The notes: a model not told the origin generated them from the letters alone. Counted from the first letter of the stretch, positions 1 to 5,315 are shown. The stretch: DNA of 7,155 nt from Thermotogae bacterium (GCA_015486095.1 WFSK01000016.1:1-7155); one strand, 5' to 3'. Program-made: numbers and translations.

Positions 1-71
1 AGATAAGATTGGTCCCGGTAGCAAATGCTTCACGATTGTTTATCGATAGTATAGAGGTGGTCAAGAAGTAA
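1..71 (+). CDS. 3' end of a gene duplicated by its downstream neighbour (partial)
   Basis: Only the last 22 codons and the TAA stop (69-71) are in the window; the two first bases belong to a split codon. The peptide ends in a Phe-Ile-Asp-Ser-Ile-Glu-Val stretch followed by Val-Lys-Lys. It is identical, base for base, to the end of the gene at 96-791, and the identity runs five bases past the stop, to position 76. The next ORF is in the same frame, and stop-to-stop it is exactly 240 codons. The simplest reading is a tandem paralogue whose body lies upstream of the window. An assembly overlap at a contig end would look the same. The function is unknown; see the next gene for the fold. Confidence 0.6.
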   Translation, partial: IRLVPVANASRLFIDSIEVVKK

Positions 72-76
72 AAAAC
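1..76 (+). repeat. 76-bp exact direct repeat, copy 1
   Basis: Positions 1-76 match 721-796 without a mismatch; the sequences differ from 77/797 onward. The repeat covers the 3' coding end, the stop codon and five further bases. It may extend upstream of the window. Confidence 0.95.
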
Positions 77-95
77 TAAAGTCAAGTTCATCATA

Positions 96-791
96 ATGAT
101 ACTTATAGTATGTCTTTCAAATGCTCTTTTAGGGAGCGAGAAGATTCACAATGTAAGAGTCATACTATTTGATAGAACACCTGGAGAACAGGATTTCACC
201 CCATCCCTTGTGATAGCGAAGAAGGTTATCATCGATGATGAAAGTGTACGATATAGCGATTTGCTGGGGATGAACCATAAATGCCGCTTGGAATATCTCG
301 TATTCTTCTCGTCTGATATCTCAAAATTCCTGAATGTGATAAGGGGAAAAAGCATATTTCAAGGTGCGACCTCTACAGAAATGGAGTTCACCCCAGAAGT
401 AAGAGAAAAAGAAGCACAACGTTATGAGATCTACATAGATAAGAAGGTTTATCAGATAGAAAAGCTCAGGAATGGCTCGATCGTGATTCATTTCGATTTA
501 AGAGAAGAAGGCGATTATAGAATAAGTATTGAAGGAAGGACAGATGTAGCATTCTCCGTTTACGGGATGGAAGTAGATGGAAAACTCCAAAAAGAGCCCT
601 TTACCGATGATAAGATATTCTTTATAAACGATGGGTATTTCCCAAAATTCGTTCGATTTTTCATGGCCTTTATTCCAGCTGTAACAACCGATTACTTACA
701 CCTTGAGAAGGGAACACATGAGATAAGATTGGTCCCGGTAGCAAATGCTTCACGATTGTTTATCGATAGTATAGAGGTGGTCAAGAAGTAA
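96..791 (+). CDS. Probably exported protein of unknown function with a C-terminal beta-rich domain
   Basis: This is a 231-residue protein from ATG 96. I do not recognise the family. The N-terminus (about residues 1-13) is hydrophobic and resembles the core of a signal peptide, but it has no positive residue before it. Reading the frame upstream adds Lys-Val-Lys-Phe-Ile-Ile, so the true start may lie at a non-ATG codon between 72 and 95. No Shine-Dalgarno sequence is visible before ATG 96. Residues about 105-231 alternate charged and hydrophobic strands and end in Gly-Thr-His-Glu-Ile-Arg-Leu, then Ile-Asp-Ser-Ile-Glu-Val. That ending resembles carbohydrate-binding or galactose-binding-like beta-sandwich modules, where a late strand carries a 'D-x-I-x-V' motif; this is inference from pattern only. 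The last 23 codons are identical to those of the preceding partial gene, which points to a tandem pair. Confidence 0.75.
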   Translation: MILIVCLSNALLGSEKIHNVRVILFDRTPGEQDFTPSLVIAKKVIIDDESVRYSDLLGMNHKCRLEYLVFFSSDISKFLNVIRGKSIFQGATSTEMEFTPEVREKEAQRYEIYIDKKVYQIEKLRNGSIVIHFDLREEGDYRISIEGRTDVAFSVYGMEVDGKLQKEPFTDDKIFFINDGYFPKFVRFFMAFIPAVTTDYLHLEKGTHEIRLVPVANASRLFIDSIEVVKK

Positions 792-796
792 AAAAC
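721..796 (+). repeat. 76-bp exact direct repeat, copy 2
   Basis: This is the second copy of the repeat that opens the window, at a distance of exactly 720 bp. It contains the last codons and the TAA of the gene at 96-791. Because the offset is a multiple of three, the two copies are read in the same frame. Confidence 0.95.
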
Positions 797-831
797 AGAT
801 ACCCGCCAATACAGGTTAGTCTTACTACAAA

Positions 832-845
832 ATCCGGTACCGGAT
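832..845. promoter_or_regulatory. Perfect palindrome at the head of copy A
   Basis: ATCCGGTACCGGAT equals its own reverse complement. The matching site in copy B differs at four bases yet is also a perfect palindrome. A site of this kind suits a dimeric DNA-binding protein, or a short RNA hairpin with four central bases as loop. Confidence 0.5.
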
Positions 846-862
846 GGGATTTATGTATCGTA

Positions 863-892
863 ATGGATAAAAATTTTGAAGAGAGGAGGTGA
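863..892 (+). CDS. Possible leader mini-ORF in copy A
   Basis: This is a nine-codon ORF, MDKNFEERR plus TGA. Its final AGG AGG codons are the Shine-Dalgarno sequence of the element, so a ribosome translating it would cover that site. Copy B keeps the length and the stop (TAA). It has no clear ribosome site of its own, only GGATGGG 14 bases upstream. Ten codons are too few to prove coding. Confidence 0.25.
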   Translation: MDKNFEERR

Positions 893-964
893 AAGTTCAA
901 CAAAAGCGATCGAACTTTTATGACAGGAAATCTCAAACATTAATTCGAATGAAGCTTTCAAAGA

Positions 965-1252
965 ATGAAAGGAGGAATAAGAATAAAAAAGTTAAGGATT
1001 GTCTTATTAGTAAGCCTACTCATCGTTGGAGAAGTGATCTGTGTATTAGCCGTTAGTGGTCCAGCGTTGAAGTCTGGAGATGTTTCGAGTGGTGTGAGCG
1101 GTTACGTCCACTGGGTAGGAGGCACAACATGGGAAATAGTTGTATATGGATATGCATACGGTTATGTTCAAGGAGTGGGATACAATGTTCCTCTTCACTT
1201 TAGAGCCTACGTTACTGCCAAGGTCATAACACCTATTCTTACAACGATCTGA
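965..1252 (+). CDS. Small secreted Gly/Tyr-rich protein, reading frame broken near its C-terminus
   Basis: From ATG 965 the frame gives 95 residues. Residues about 7-30 form a signal peptide: Lys-Lys-Leu-Arg, a run rich in Val, Leu and Ile, then Ala-Val-Ser-Gly, with cleavage likely nearby. The mature part is rich in Gly, Tyr and Val with beta-strand alternation (for example VVYGYAYGYVQGVGY). The frame stops at TGA 1250-1252. The -1 frame from about 1225 continues in the same compositional style to TAA 1363-1365, so the original protein was probably about 130 residues. No Shine-Dalgarno precedes ATG 965; a strong one sits inside and points to ATA 983. Copy A of the repeated element forms the leader. 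I do not recognise the family; an exported structural or antimicrobial-type peptide is conceivable but unproven. Confidence 0.6.
   Translation: MKGGIRIKKLRIVLLVSLLIVGEVICVLAVSGPALKSGDVSSGVSGYVHWVGGTTWEIVVYGYAYGYVQGVGYNVPLHFRAYVTAKVITPILTTI
968..975 (+). promoter_or_regulatory. Shine-Dalgarno sequence pointing to codon ATA 983
   Basis: AAAGGAGG is a near-perfect ribosome site, but it lies after ATG 965, not before it. Seven bases downstream is in-frame ATA 983, followed by AAA AAG TTA. Starting there would give a typical signal peptide (Met-Lys-Lys-Leu-Arg, then a hydrophobic run). Its left part pairs with CTTTC at 955-959. Confidence 0.5.
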
Positions 1253-1365
1253 CTGCATCAGGGTACGGCTACGGAAGTTGCTACTTCTTCAGTTCTCGCA
1301 ATGCCGGTGGCAGTGAAGCCATAGGATTGGTAATATCAAAAGGTATTACCGTATTAGGACCATAA
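1225..1365 (+). pseudogene. Out-of-frame C-terminal part of the small secreted protein
   Basis: Read from CAT 1225 this frame gives HNTYSYNDLTASGYGYGSCY, then a Ser/Asn/Gly-rich part and ILE-type strands ending in Gly-Ile-Thr-Val-Leu-Gly-Pro before TAA 1363. The repeated Gly-Tyr pattern matches the upstream frame (about residues 46-72), and the join 'Ala-Lys-Val / His-Asn-Thr' is natural if one base is missing near 1221-1225. There is no start codon or ribosome site for it. The region lacks a slippery heptamer, so programmed frameshifting is unlikely. A real indel, making a pseudogene, or a sequencing error are the options. Confidence 0.65.
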
Positions 1366-1372
1366 AAATTAT

Positions 1373-1401
1373 TTTACTTACAGCCTATTCGTAGGTATAA
1401 T
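1373..1401 (+). promoter_or_regulatory. Sigma-70-type promoter for the thioredoxin-like gene
   Basis: TTTACT at 1373-1378 is separated by 17 bases from a perfect TATAAT at 1396-1401. The start of transcription would fall near 1408, inside the right arm of the inverted repeat. The repeat therefore overlaps the promoter almost completely, as expected for an operator. RNA started here could not form the hairpin, while read-through RNA could. Confidence 0.5.
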
Positions 1402-1417
1402 GGGTAGGCTGTAAGTA
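1375..1417. repeat. 13-bp perfect inverted repeat around a -10 box
   Basis: TACTTACAGCCTA (1375-1387) pairs with TAGGCTGTAAGTA (1405-1417), and three more inner pairs are possible with two G-U. The loop (about 1391-1401) contains TATAAT. In RNA reading through from the previous gene it would form a strong hairpin, but no T-run follows closely on the + strand (CTTTTT is only at 1431-1436). On the - strand an A/T-rich stretch with TTTTT follows the stem. It may be an operator, a weak bidirectional terminator, or both. Confidence 0.65.
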
Positions 1418-1462
1418 CCAATCTTAAAGGCTTTTTAATCCTGTAATAGCCTAATACAGAAA

Positions 1463-1469
1463 GAGGAGG
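1463..1469 (+). promoter_or_regulatory. Ribosome-binding site that points to ACG 1477
   Basis: GAGGAGG is a strong Shine-Dalgarno sequence. The only conventional start in frame, GTG 1489, is 19 bases away, too far. ACG 1477 is seven bases away and adds Lys-Tyr-Ser to the front of the hydrophobic run, which completes a signal peptide. Confidence 0.55.
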
Positions 1470-1488
1470 GATTTTTACGAAGTATAGT

Positions 1489-2718
1489 GTGATTCTGATC
1501 GTCTCTTTGCTTCTGATCTCCGTGCTCGTGTTGGCAGAGTTGTATACCGTAAGGTTGAATCAATACGCCTGTACTTCCTTAGGGCTAGGAGGTGTAGTCG
1601 ACCTCGAAAAGACCCCACCTCAGGGTTTAAGGATATCTCCTGTTTTAAGTGATGCCCTGTACGGAAAGATAAACCTTGCCGATAATCCCATTTACGTTGT
1701 TATCGGGAAAGAAGATGGAAAGATGGTTCTGTACGTAAACAAAGATGGCACCGGTTGTTTTACCTCAAAGGATATCGTAAATCTTACCGAAGACGTGCGT
1801 TACAGGTGTCTAACATCTGAACCGGTGTTCATCCCATTGAGATATGGAGATGAAACTCACGATTACGTTGTGAAATTCCTCGCTTCAACCTACAAAGGAA
1901 CTACTCATCTTTCATTTCTCGAAGCCTTTCAAAGGGTGGGATATATAACGTTGAATGGCAAGAAGCACGAGATATTTCTCTCCAACGTAAAACCAACCGG
2001 TCGATTCGATGACCTGAAGAACGATGTGATAGGAGTGGATGTAGAAACTGCCCCGAGCATCGGTGGCTTTTATACTCTGCGTTCGACGAAGAACGGTATA
2101 GAGATCGAAGATAAGAGGTATACCGTAGAACGAATATCTCCCGCAGGTACTGAGATCGAGTTAAAGGTGTCTGGAACTGCCACATCGGTACGTTTGAGTA
2201 CAAGGGATGCGTTGAACGATCTTCCCCTGGAGGTCCTGGATAGGAGTGCTCCTTTGAAAGTAAAGGAGTTACGCCTGAGTGATCTTAAAGGGAATTACAT
2301 ACTCTTCTATGCCTGGAGAGGATCAGAAGCAAGGAACACGGAAGCCACTCCAACCACGTTAACGAAACAGATAAACGAGATATACGAAAAATACCATAAT
2401 AATGGATTGAATGTCATAGGTGTGGATATGTTTGCACAGGTGACGAATCCCAGATCGGATCCATATCAGCAGTTGCGACTTCGATTCTTCATGGATGATA
2501 ATGAGTTGAAATTCTGGCAGTTGACACCGAAGAGTTCGAGAGAGGTATCCAGGAAGTTCCACTTCTTCTATCCATCGGAGGTGTGTCTGATAGCCCCCAA
2601 CGGTGTTGTTCTCTATCGTACGGAGATCGTATGGAACGCCTATGGAAATCCTGTGCTCAAGAACATCTCTATAACGCAGTTGAACAATCTCATAGAATCT
2701 TTGTTACTCAAAAGGTAG
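1489..2718 (+). CDS. Secreted protein with a thioredoxin/TlpA-like domain lacking the CxxC motif
   Basis: From GTG 1489 this is a 409-residue protein; the true start may be ACG 1477. A hydrophobic export signal covers residues 1-16. Residues about 20-250 are of unknown family; NKDGTG (84-89) followed by Phe91 resembles the 'D-x-N-x-D-G' loops seen in exported redoxin-like proteins. Residues about 254-405 follow the TlpA/AhpC pattern: LSDLKGNYILFYAW (263-276), a helix ending in Glu-Lys-Tyr, GLNVIGVDM (306-314), then YPSEVCLIAPNGVVLYR (361-377), where Pro362 fits the cis-proline. At the place of CxxC the sequence is RGSEARN (277-283), with no cysteine. Thiol redox activity is therefore unlikely; a binding or scaffolding role is inferred. 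It has its own promoter at 1373-1401. The element copy B follows the gene. Confidence 0.85.
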   Translation: MILIVSLLLISVLVLAELYTVRLNQYACTSLGLGGVVDLEKTPPQGLRISPVLSDALYGKINLADNPIYVVIGKEDGKMVLYVNKDGTGCFTSKDIVNLTEDVRYRCLTSEPVFIPLRYGDETHDYVVKFLASTYKGTTHLSFLEAFQRVGYITLNGKKHEIFLSNVKPTGRFDDLKNDVIGVDVETAPSIGGFYTLRSTKNGIEIEDKRYTVERISPAGTEIELKVSGTATSVRLSTRDALNDLPLEVLDRSAPLKVKELRLSDLKGNYILFYAWRGSEARNTEATPTTLTKQINEIYEKYHNNGLNVIGVDMFAQVTNPRSDPYQQLRLRFFMDDNELKFWQLTPKSSREVSRKFHFFYPSEVCLIAPNGVVLYRTEIVWNAYGNPVLKNISITQLNNLIESLLLKR

Positions 2719-2761
2719 AGAGAAATCTGCTCGTCAGGATAAGTGTGATGTAGTGCGCTTT

Positions 2762-2779
2762 CCATCCAGCGCTGGATGG
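2762..2779. promoter_or_regulatory. Perfect 18-bp palindrome at the head of copy B
   Basis: CCATCCAGCGCTGGATGG equals its own reverse complement. The central 14 bases are the homologue of 832-845. It lies 44 bases after the stop of the thioredoxin-like gene and has no T-run behind it, so it does not read as a classical terminator. Confidence 0.5.
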
Positions 2780-2908
2780 GATTCATATATCGTAATGGAC
2801 GAAGATTTTGAAGAGAGGAGGTAAAAGTTCAACAAAAGCGATCGAATTTTTATGACAGGAAATCTCGAACGTTGATTCGAATGAAGTCTTTCAAAGAACG
2901 AAAGGTGG
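2764..2908 (+). repeat. Repeated structured leader element, copy B
   Basis: This is the second copy of the element at 832-975, lying between the thioredoxin-like gene and the PBP gene. Its palindrome is extended to a perfect 18 bp (2762-2779). Relative to copy A, two base pairs of the palindrome have changed on both sides (G-C to A-T and T-A to C-G). The mini-ORF (2795-2824) ends in TAA instead of TGA. The 7-bp hairpin is kept with one G-U pair (2824-2830 with 2844-2850). The second Shine-Dalgarno copy is altered to GGTGG (2904-2908), so unlike copy A it does not end in a ribosome site; the PBP start lies 43 bases further on. Confidence 0.8.
2795..2824 (+). CDS. Possible leader mini-ORF in copy B
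   Basis: This is the homologue of 863-892, reading MDEDFEERR plus TAA. Compared with copy A there is one silent change, two charge or polarity changes (Lys to Glu, Asn to Asp) and a stop-to-stop change. The conserved tail Phe-Glu-Glu-Arg-Arg overlaps AGAGGAGG. Confidence 0.25.
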   Translation: MDEDFEERR

Positions 2909-2950
2909 AAGAAGAAAGGTTCCTAGCTGAGGAGTTGTATAATCTTATAT

Positions 2951-5284
2951 ATGAAAAAGTCTTTTTCATGGAAAACATATCTCAAAACCCTCGTATGGGC
3001 AATCGGTATTGTCGCGATCTTCATATTGCTGCTGTACATCTATGTCTTCAGGACGCTGCCCGAGATAGAGAAGACCGTCTGGAAGGCAGGAAGGTTAGAC
3101 CTCGACTCGTATACCTTTCCTATCTCCACCAACATATATTCATCCGATGGTGTCCTTTTGAACTTTCCGCATCGTATGTACACGAAATTAAGCGATATAT
3201 CCCCATACTTAAAGCTCGCCGTTGTGAATACGGAAGATAAGAGATTCTATGAACACACGGGCTTCGATCCCTTCAGGATCATCAAATCCCTATACGTCGA
3301 TATCTTAACTCACGAATACAAGGAAGGAGGGAGCACGATAACTCAACAGCTCGCCAGAAATATGTTTCTCTCACCCAAAAAGACCATCATGAGAAAGTTA
3401 CGAGAACTCATTCTATCGATAATGATAGAGCGATATTACACCAAAGATGAGATATTGGAAAGGTATCTGAACATCATATATTGGGGAGCCAATTGTTATG
3501 GAGTGGGGTCTGCAAGTCTTATGTATTTCGGTGTTTCTCCTAAAGATTTGGATCTGGCTCAAAGCGCGCTTTTAGCGGGAATAATAAGTTCACCATCGAA
3601 ATATTCTCCATTCGTCAATATGAATCTGGCTTTTGAGCGCCAAAAAATGGTATTGGATCTCTTATTAGAAAACAAATTGATAAGCAAGGAACAGTATCAA
3701 AAAGCCCTGAGTGAAAGGGGAATGTTAGAACTCACCATTCGGGCTCAGAAGATGAAGAAATACAGATGGAAAGCCCCCTATTTCTTGCAATACGTGAAGT
3801 CTTTTTTAAGGCAGAAATTGGGTTTAACAGATTATATGTTGAGTATCGGAGGATATACGGTTTACACAACGCTCGATTACGGTATCCAGGCAGTTGCAGA
3901 AAAGGCGTTGATGGACTCTGGCAGACAGGGAGGTATATGCGTTCTGGATCCGGAAACCGGGTATATAAAGGCTATGGTAGGAGGAAGGGCATTTTCGGAA
4001 AATCAGTTCAACAGGGTAACACAGGCGAGAAGACAGATGGGATCGGCATTCAAGCCTTTCTATTACACCTACGCCTTACTAAACGGGTATACACCCGATT
4101 CGATGCTGCCGAATTATCCCAAGGATTTCAACGGCTGGAAGCCTCAGAATTACGATAAGACTTTCAGCAAATACATTCCCCTCCAGGAAGCACTCGTCTA
4201 TTCTGTAAACGTTCCGTCCATAAACTTGTTTCAAAAGCTCGGCGTATCCAACGTTCTCAATTTCATACGCACACGATTTCATATATCCGATCCAATGAAT
4301 AACGACCTATCTTCGGCATTGGGTTCGTCCTCCTTAACTCCCTTGGAAGTAACGGCAGGTTATGCCATGTTGGCCAATGGTGGGGTTTATTATGAACCCA
4401 CACCCGTATTGAGGGTGGAGGACAGGTTCGGTAAGGTAATATATGCCTATCATCCCGCACCTAAAGGATATTTGGATGACGATGAAAGAAAACGTATAGA
4501 TACCACCTATCTCATATCCAGAATGTTGGAGCAAGTTATAACACGTGGTACCGGCGTCAGGGCACAGATAAAGGGAAGAAGGCACATAGCGGGTAAAACT
4601 GGTACGACGGATAACTACACGGATGCATGGTTCATCGGTTATTCCCCACACTTGGTGTGCACCGTATTCATTGGAAACGATGATAACTCTACGTTGGGAG
4701 AAGGTATGACAGGGGGAAGGGTTGCCGCTCCCATCTGGAAAGAGGTGATGGAATATGCCTTACAGGGTACACCCGACGATGATTTTCCTCACTTCAACGA
4801 TGTAATAACCGTGAAGATCTGTACAGGAAGTTTGAAGTTAGCAGGTAAAGGATGTCCGAAGTATAAGGTGGAAGAAGATTATTACGAGAATGGATATCAC
4901 TTCTTCAGGGTATCACGCGTGGTCGATATGACGTTCATCAAAGGGACACAACCGACCGAAGTGTGTTCTTATCATAACGTGAGGAAGAAGAACACAGGCG
5001 AGGATTTACTTGCTAAATACTCTTCCTCACTCGTTAAATATTTGAATCTACCGATCACCCTTTCGAAGAATGGGACAGAAATATCACTTATAGATGAAAT
5101 AAAAATGGCAAGCGGTAAAGAAATCCTATCCTCTCTTGAAAACAATAAGCTCGATGTCAGTACTCTGATATCTGTTTTTCATGAAATGAGTAAGGATGAA
5201 GTCCTTGAGATCATAAAGAAGATCGGAAAGGTAGATATAAGAATTGCTGGCGAATTGTGGAAACTATATAACTCAGGCTGGTAG
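2951..5284 (+). CDS. Bifunctional penicillin-binding protein, class A (glycosyltransferase/transpeptidase)
   Basis: This 777-residue protein polymerises lipid II into glycan strands and cross-links the peptides on the outer face of the cytoplasmic membrane. A short cytosolic tail is followed by one membrane segment (about 13-33). The GT51 domain has EDKRFYEH (catalytic Glu95), GGSTITQQ (126-133), RKLRE and ILERYLNIIYWG (second catalytic Glu170), and LLAGIISSPSKYSP. The transpeptidase domain has SAFK (Ser365, Lys368), SVN (418-420) and KTG (549-551), all intact. A CTGSLKLAGKGC and GTQPTEVC segment, typical of PBP1A C-termini, is followed by about 100 extra, mostly helical residues. Start: ATG 2951 gives MKKSFSWK, but the only Shine-Dalgarno (GAGGAG, 2929-2934) is 16 bases away; it is better placed for ATC 2942. 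Length is normal for PBP1A/MrcA/PonA proteins. The family call is firm; a precise symbol is not given because class A PBPs are named differently by lineage. Confidence 0.97.
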   Translation: MKKSFSWKTYLKTLVWAIGIVAIFILLLYIYVFRTLPEIEKTVWKAGRLDLDSYTFPISTNIYSSDGVLLNFPHRMYTKLSDISPYLKLAVVNTEDKRFYEHTGFDPFRIIKSLYVDILTHEYKEGGSTITQQLARNMFLSPKKTIMRKLRELILSIMIERYYTKDEILERYLNIIYWGANCYGVGSASLMYFGVSPKDLDLAQSALLAGIISSPSKYSPFVNMNLAFERQKMVLDLLLENKLISKEQYQKALSERGMLELTIRAQKMKKYRWKAPYFLQYVKSFLRQKLGLTDYMLSIGGYTVYTTLDYGIQAVAEKALMDSGRQGGICVLDPETGYIKAMVGGRAFSENQFNRVTQARRQMGSAFKPFYYTYALLNGYTPDSMLPNYPKDFNGWKPQNYDKTFSKYIPLQEALVYSVNVPSINLFQKLGVSNVLNFIRTRFHISDPMNNDLSSALGSSSLTPLEVTAGYAMLANGGVYYEPTPVLRVEDRFGKVIYAYHPAPKGYLDDDERKRIDTTYLISRMLEQVITRGTGVRAQIKGRRHIAGKTGTTDNYTDAWFIGYSPHLVCTVFIGNDDNSTLGEGMTGGRVAAPIWKEVMEYALQGTPDDDFPHFNDVITVKICTGSLKLAGKGCPKYKVEEDYYENGYHFFRVSRVVDMTFIKGTQPTEVCSYHNVRKKNTGEDLLAKYSSSLVKYLNLPITLSKNGTEISLIDEIKMASGKEILSSLENNKLDVSTLISVFHEMSKDEVLEIIKKIGKVDIRIAGELWKLYNSGW

Positions 5285-5289
5285 ATTTA

Positions 5290-5305
5290 TGCTATAATGT
5301 TATAG
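5290..5305 (+). promoter_or_regulatory. Extended -10 promoter of the channel gene, inside an inverted repeat
   Basis: TGCTATAAT (5290-5298) is a perfect extended -10 box; no convincing -35 box is present. CTATAA (5292-5297) and TTATAG (5300-5305) form an inverted repeat with two bases between. Transcription would start near 5305, giving a leader of about 10 bases before ATG 5316. Confidence 0.55.
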
Positions 5306-5315
5306 TGATCGTATA

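Larger units (their letters stand above)
792..964. other. Intergenic stretch, mostly repeated leader element
   Basis: Positions 797-831 show nothing I can name. From 832 onward the stretch is copy A of the repeated element described separately. I see no rho-independent terminator after the TAA at 789-791. Confidence 0.6.
832..975 (+). repeat. Repeated structured leader element, copy A
   Basis: This 144-bp element aligns with 2764-2908 with 16 substitutions and one single-base indel; 15 of the substitutions are transitions. In order it holds a perfect 14-bp palindrome (832-845), a nine-codon mini-ORF (863-892), a strong Shine-Dalgarno sequence AGAGGAGG (882-889), a 7-bp hairpin (892-898 with 912-918, 13-base loop), a palindromic CGATCG in that loop region, and a 5-bp hairpin (955-959 with 967-971) whose right arm runs into AAAGGAGG. 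It lies directly before the small secreted gene, so it may act as its leader. I do not recognise it as a known riboswitch class. A mobile intergenic repeat is the main alternative. Confidence 0.8.
2719..2950. other. Intergenic stretch between the thioredoxin-like gene and the PBP gene
   Basis: It holds copy B of the repeated element (2764-2908). Positions 2719-2761 show no clear signal. After the element, GAGGAG at 2929-2934 is the only ribosome-site candidate for the PBP gene. I see no good promoter hexamers and no terminator. Confidence 0.5.

Noticed and set aside
896..924. Promoter within the repeated element (TTCAAC, 17 bases, TATGAC)
   Set aside because: Only half of the -35 and four of six -10 bases match; the hairpin and Shine-Dalgarno explain the conservation better.
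1218..1232. Programmed -1 frameshift site
   Set aside because: No X-XXY-YYZ slippery heptamer is present around the shift point, and no strong pairing directly downstream was evident.
1375..1436. Classical rho-independent terminator after the small secreted gene
   Set aside because: The stem is excellent, but the T-run begins 14 bases after it, and a good promoter lies inside; I list it as an inverted repeat instead.
1901..2203. 100-codon - strand open frame
   Set aside because: It is antisense to the thioredoxin-like gene, which has the stronger coding signal; the product is Arg/Ser-rich without motifs.
3766..4158. 130-codon + strand open frame inside the PBP gene
   Set aside because: It is an alternative frame within conserved transpeptidase codons including the SAFK motif; there is no ribosome site.
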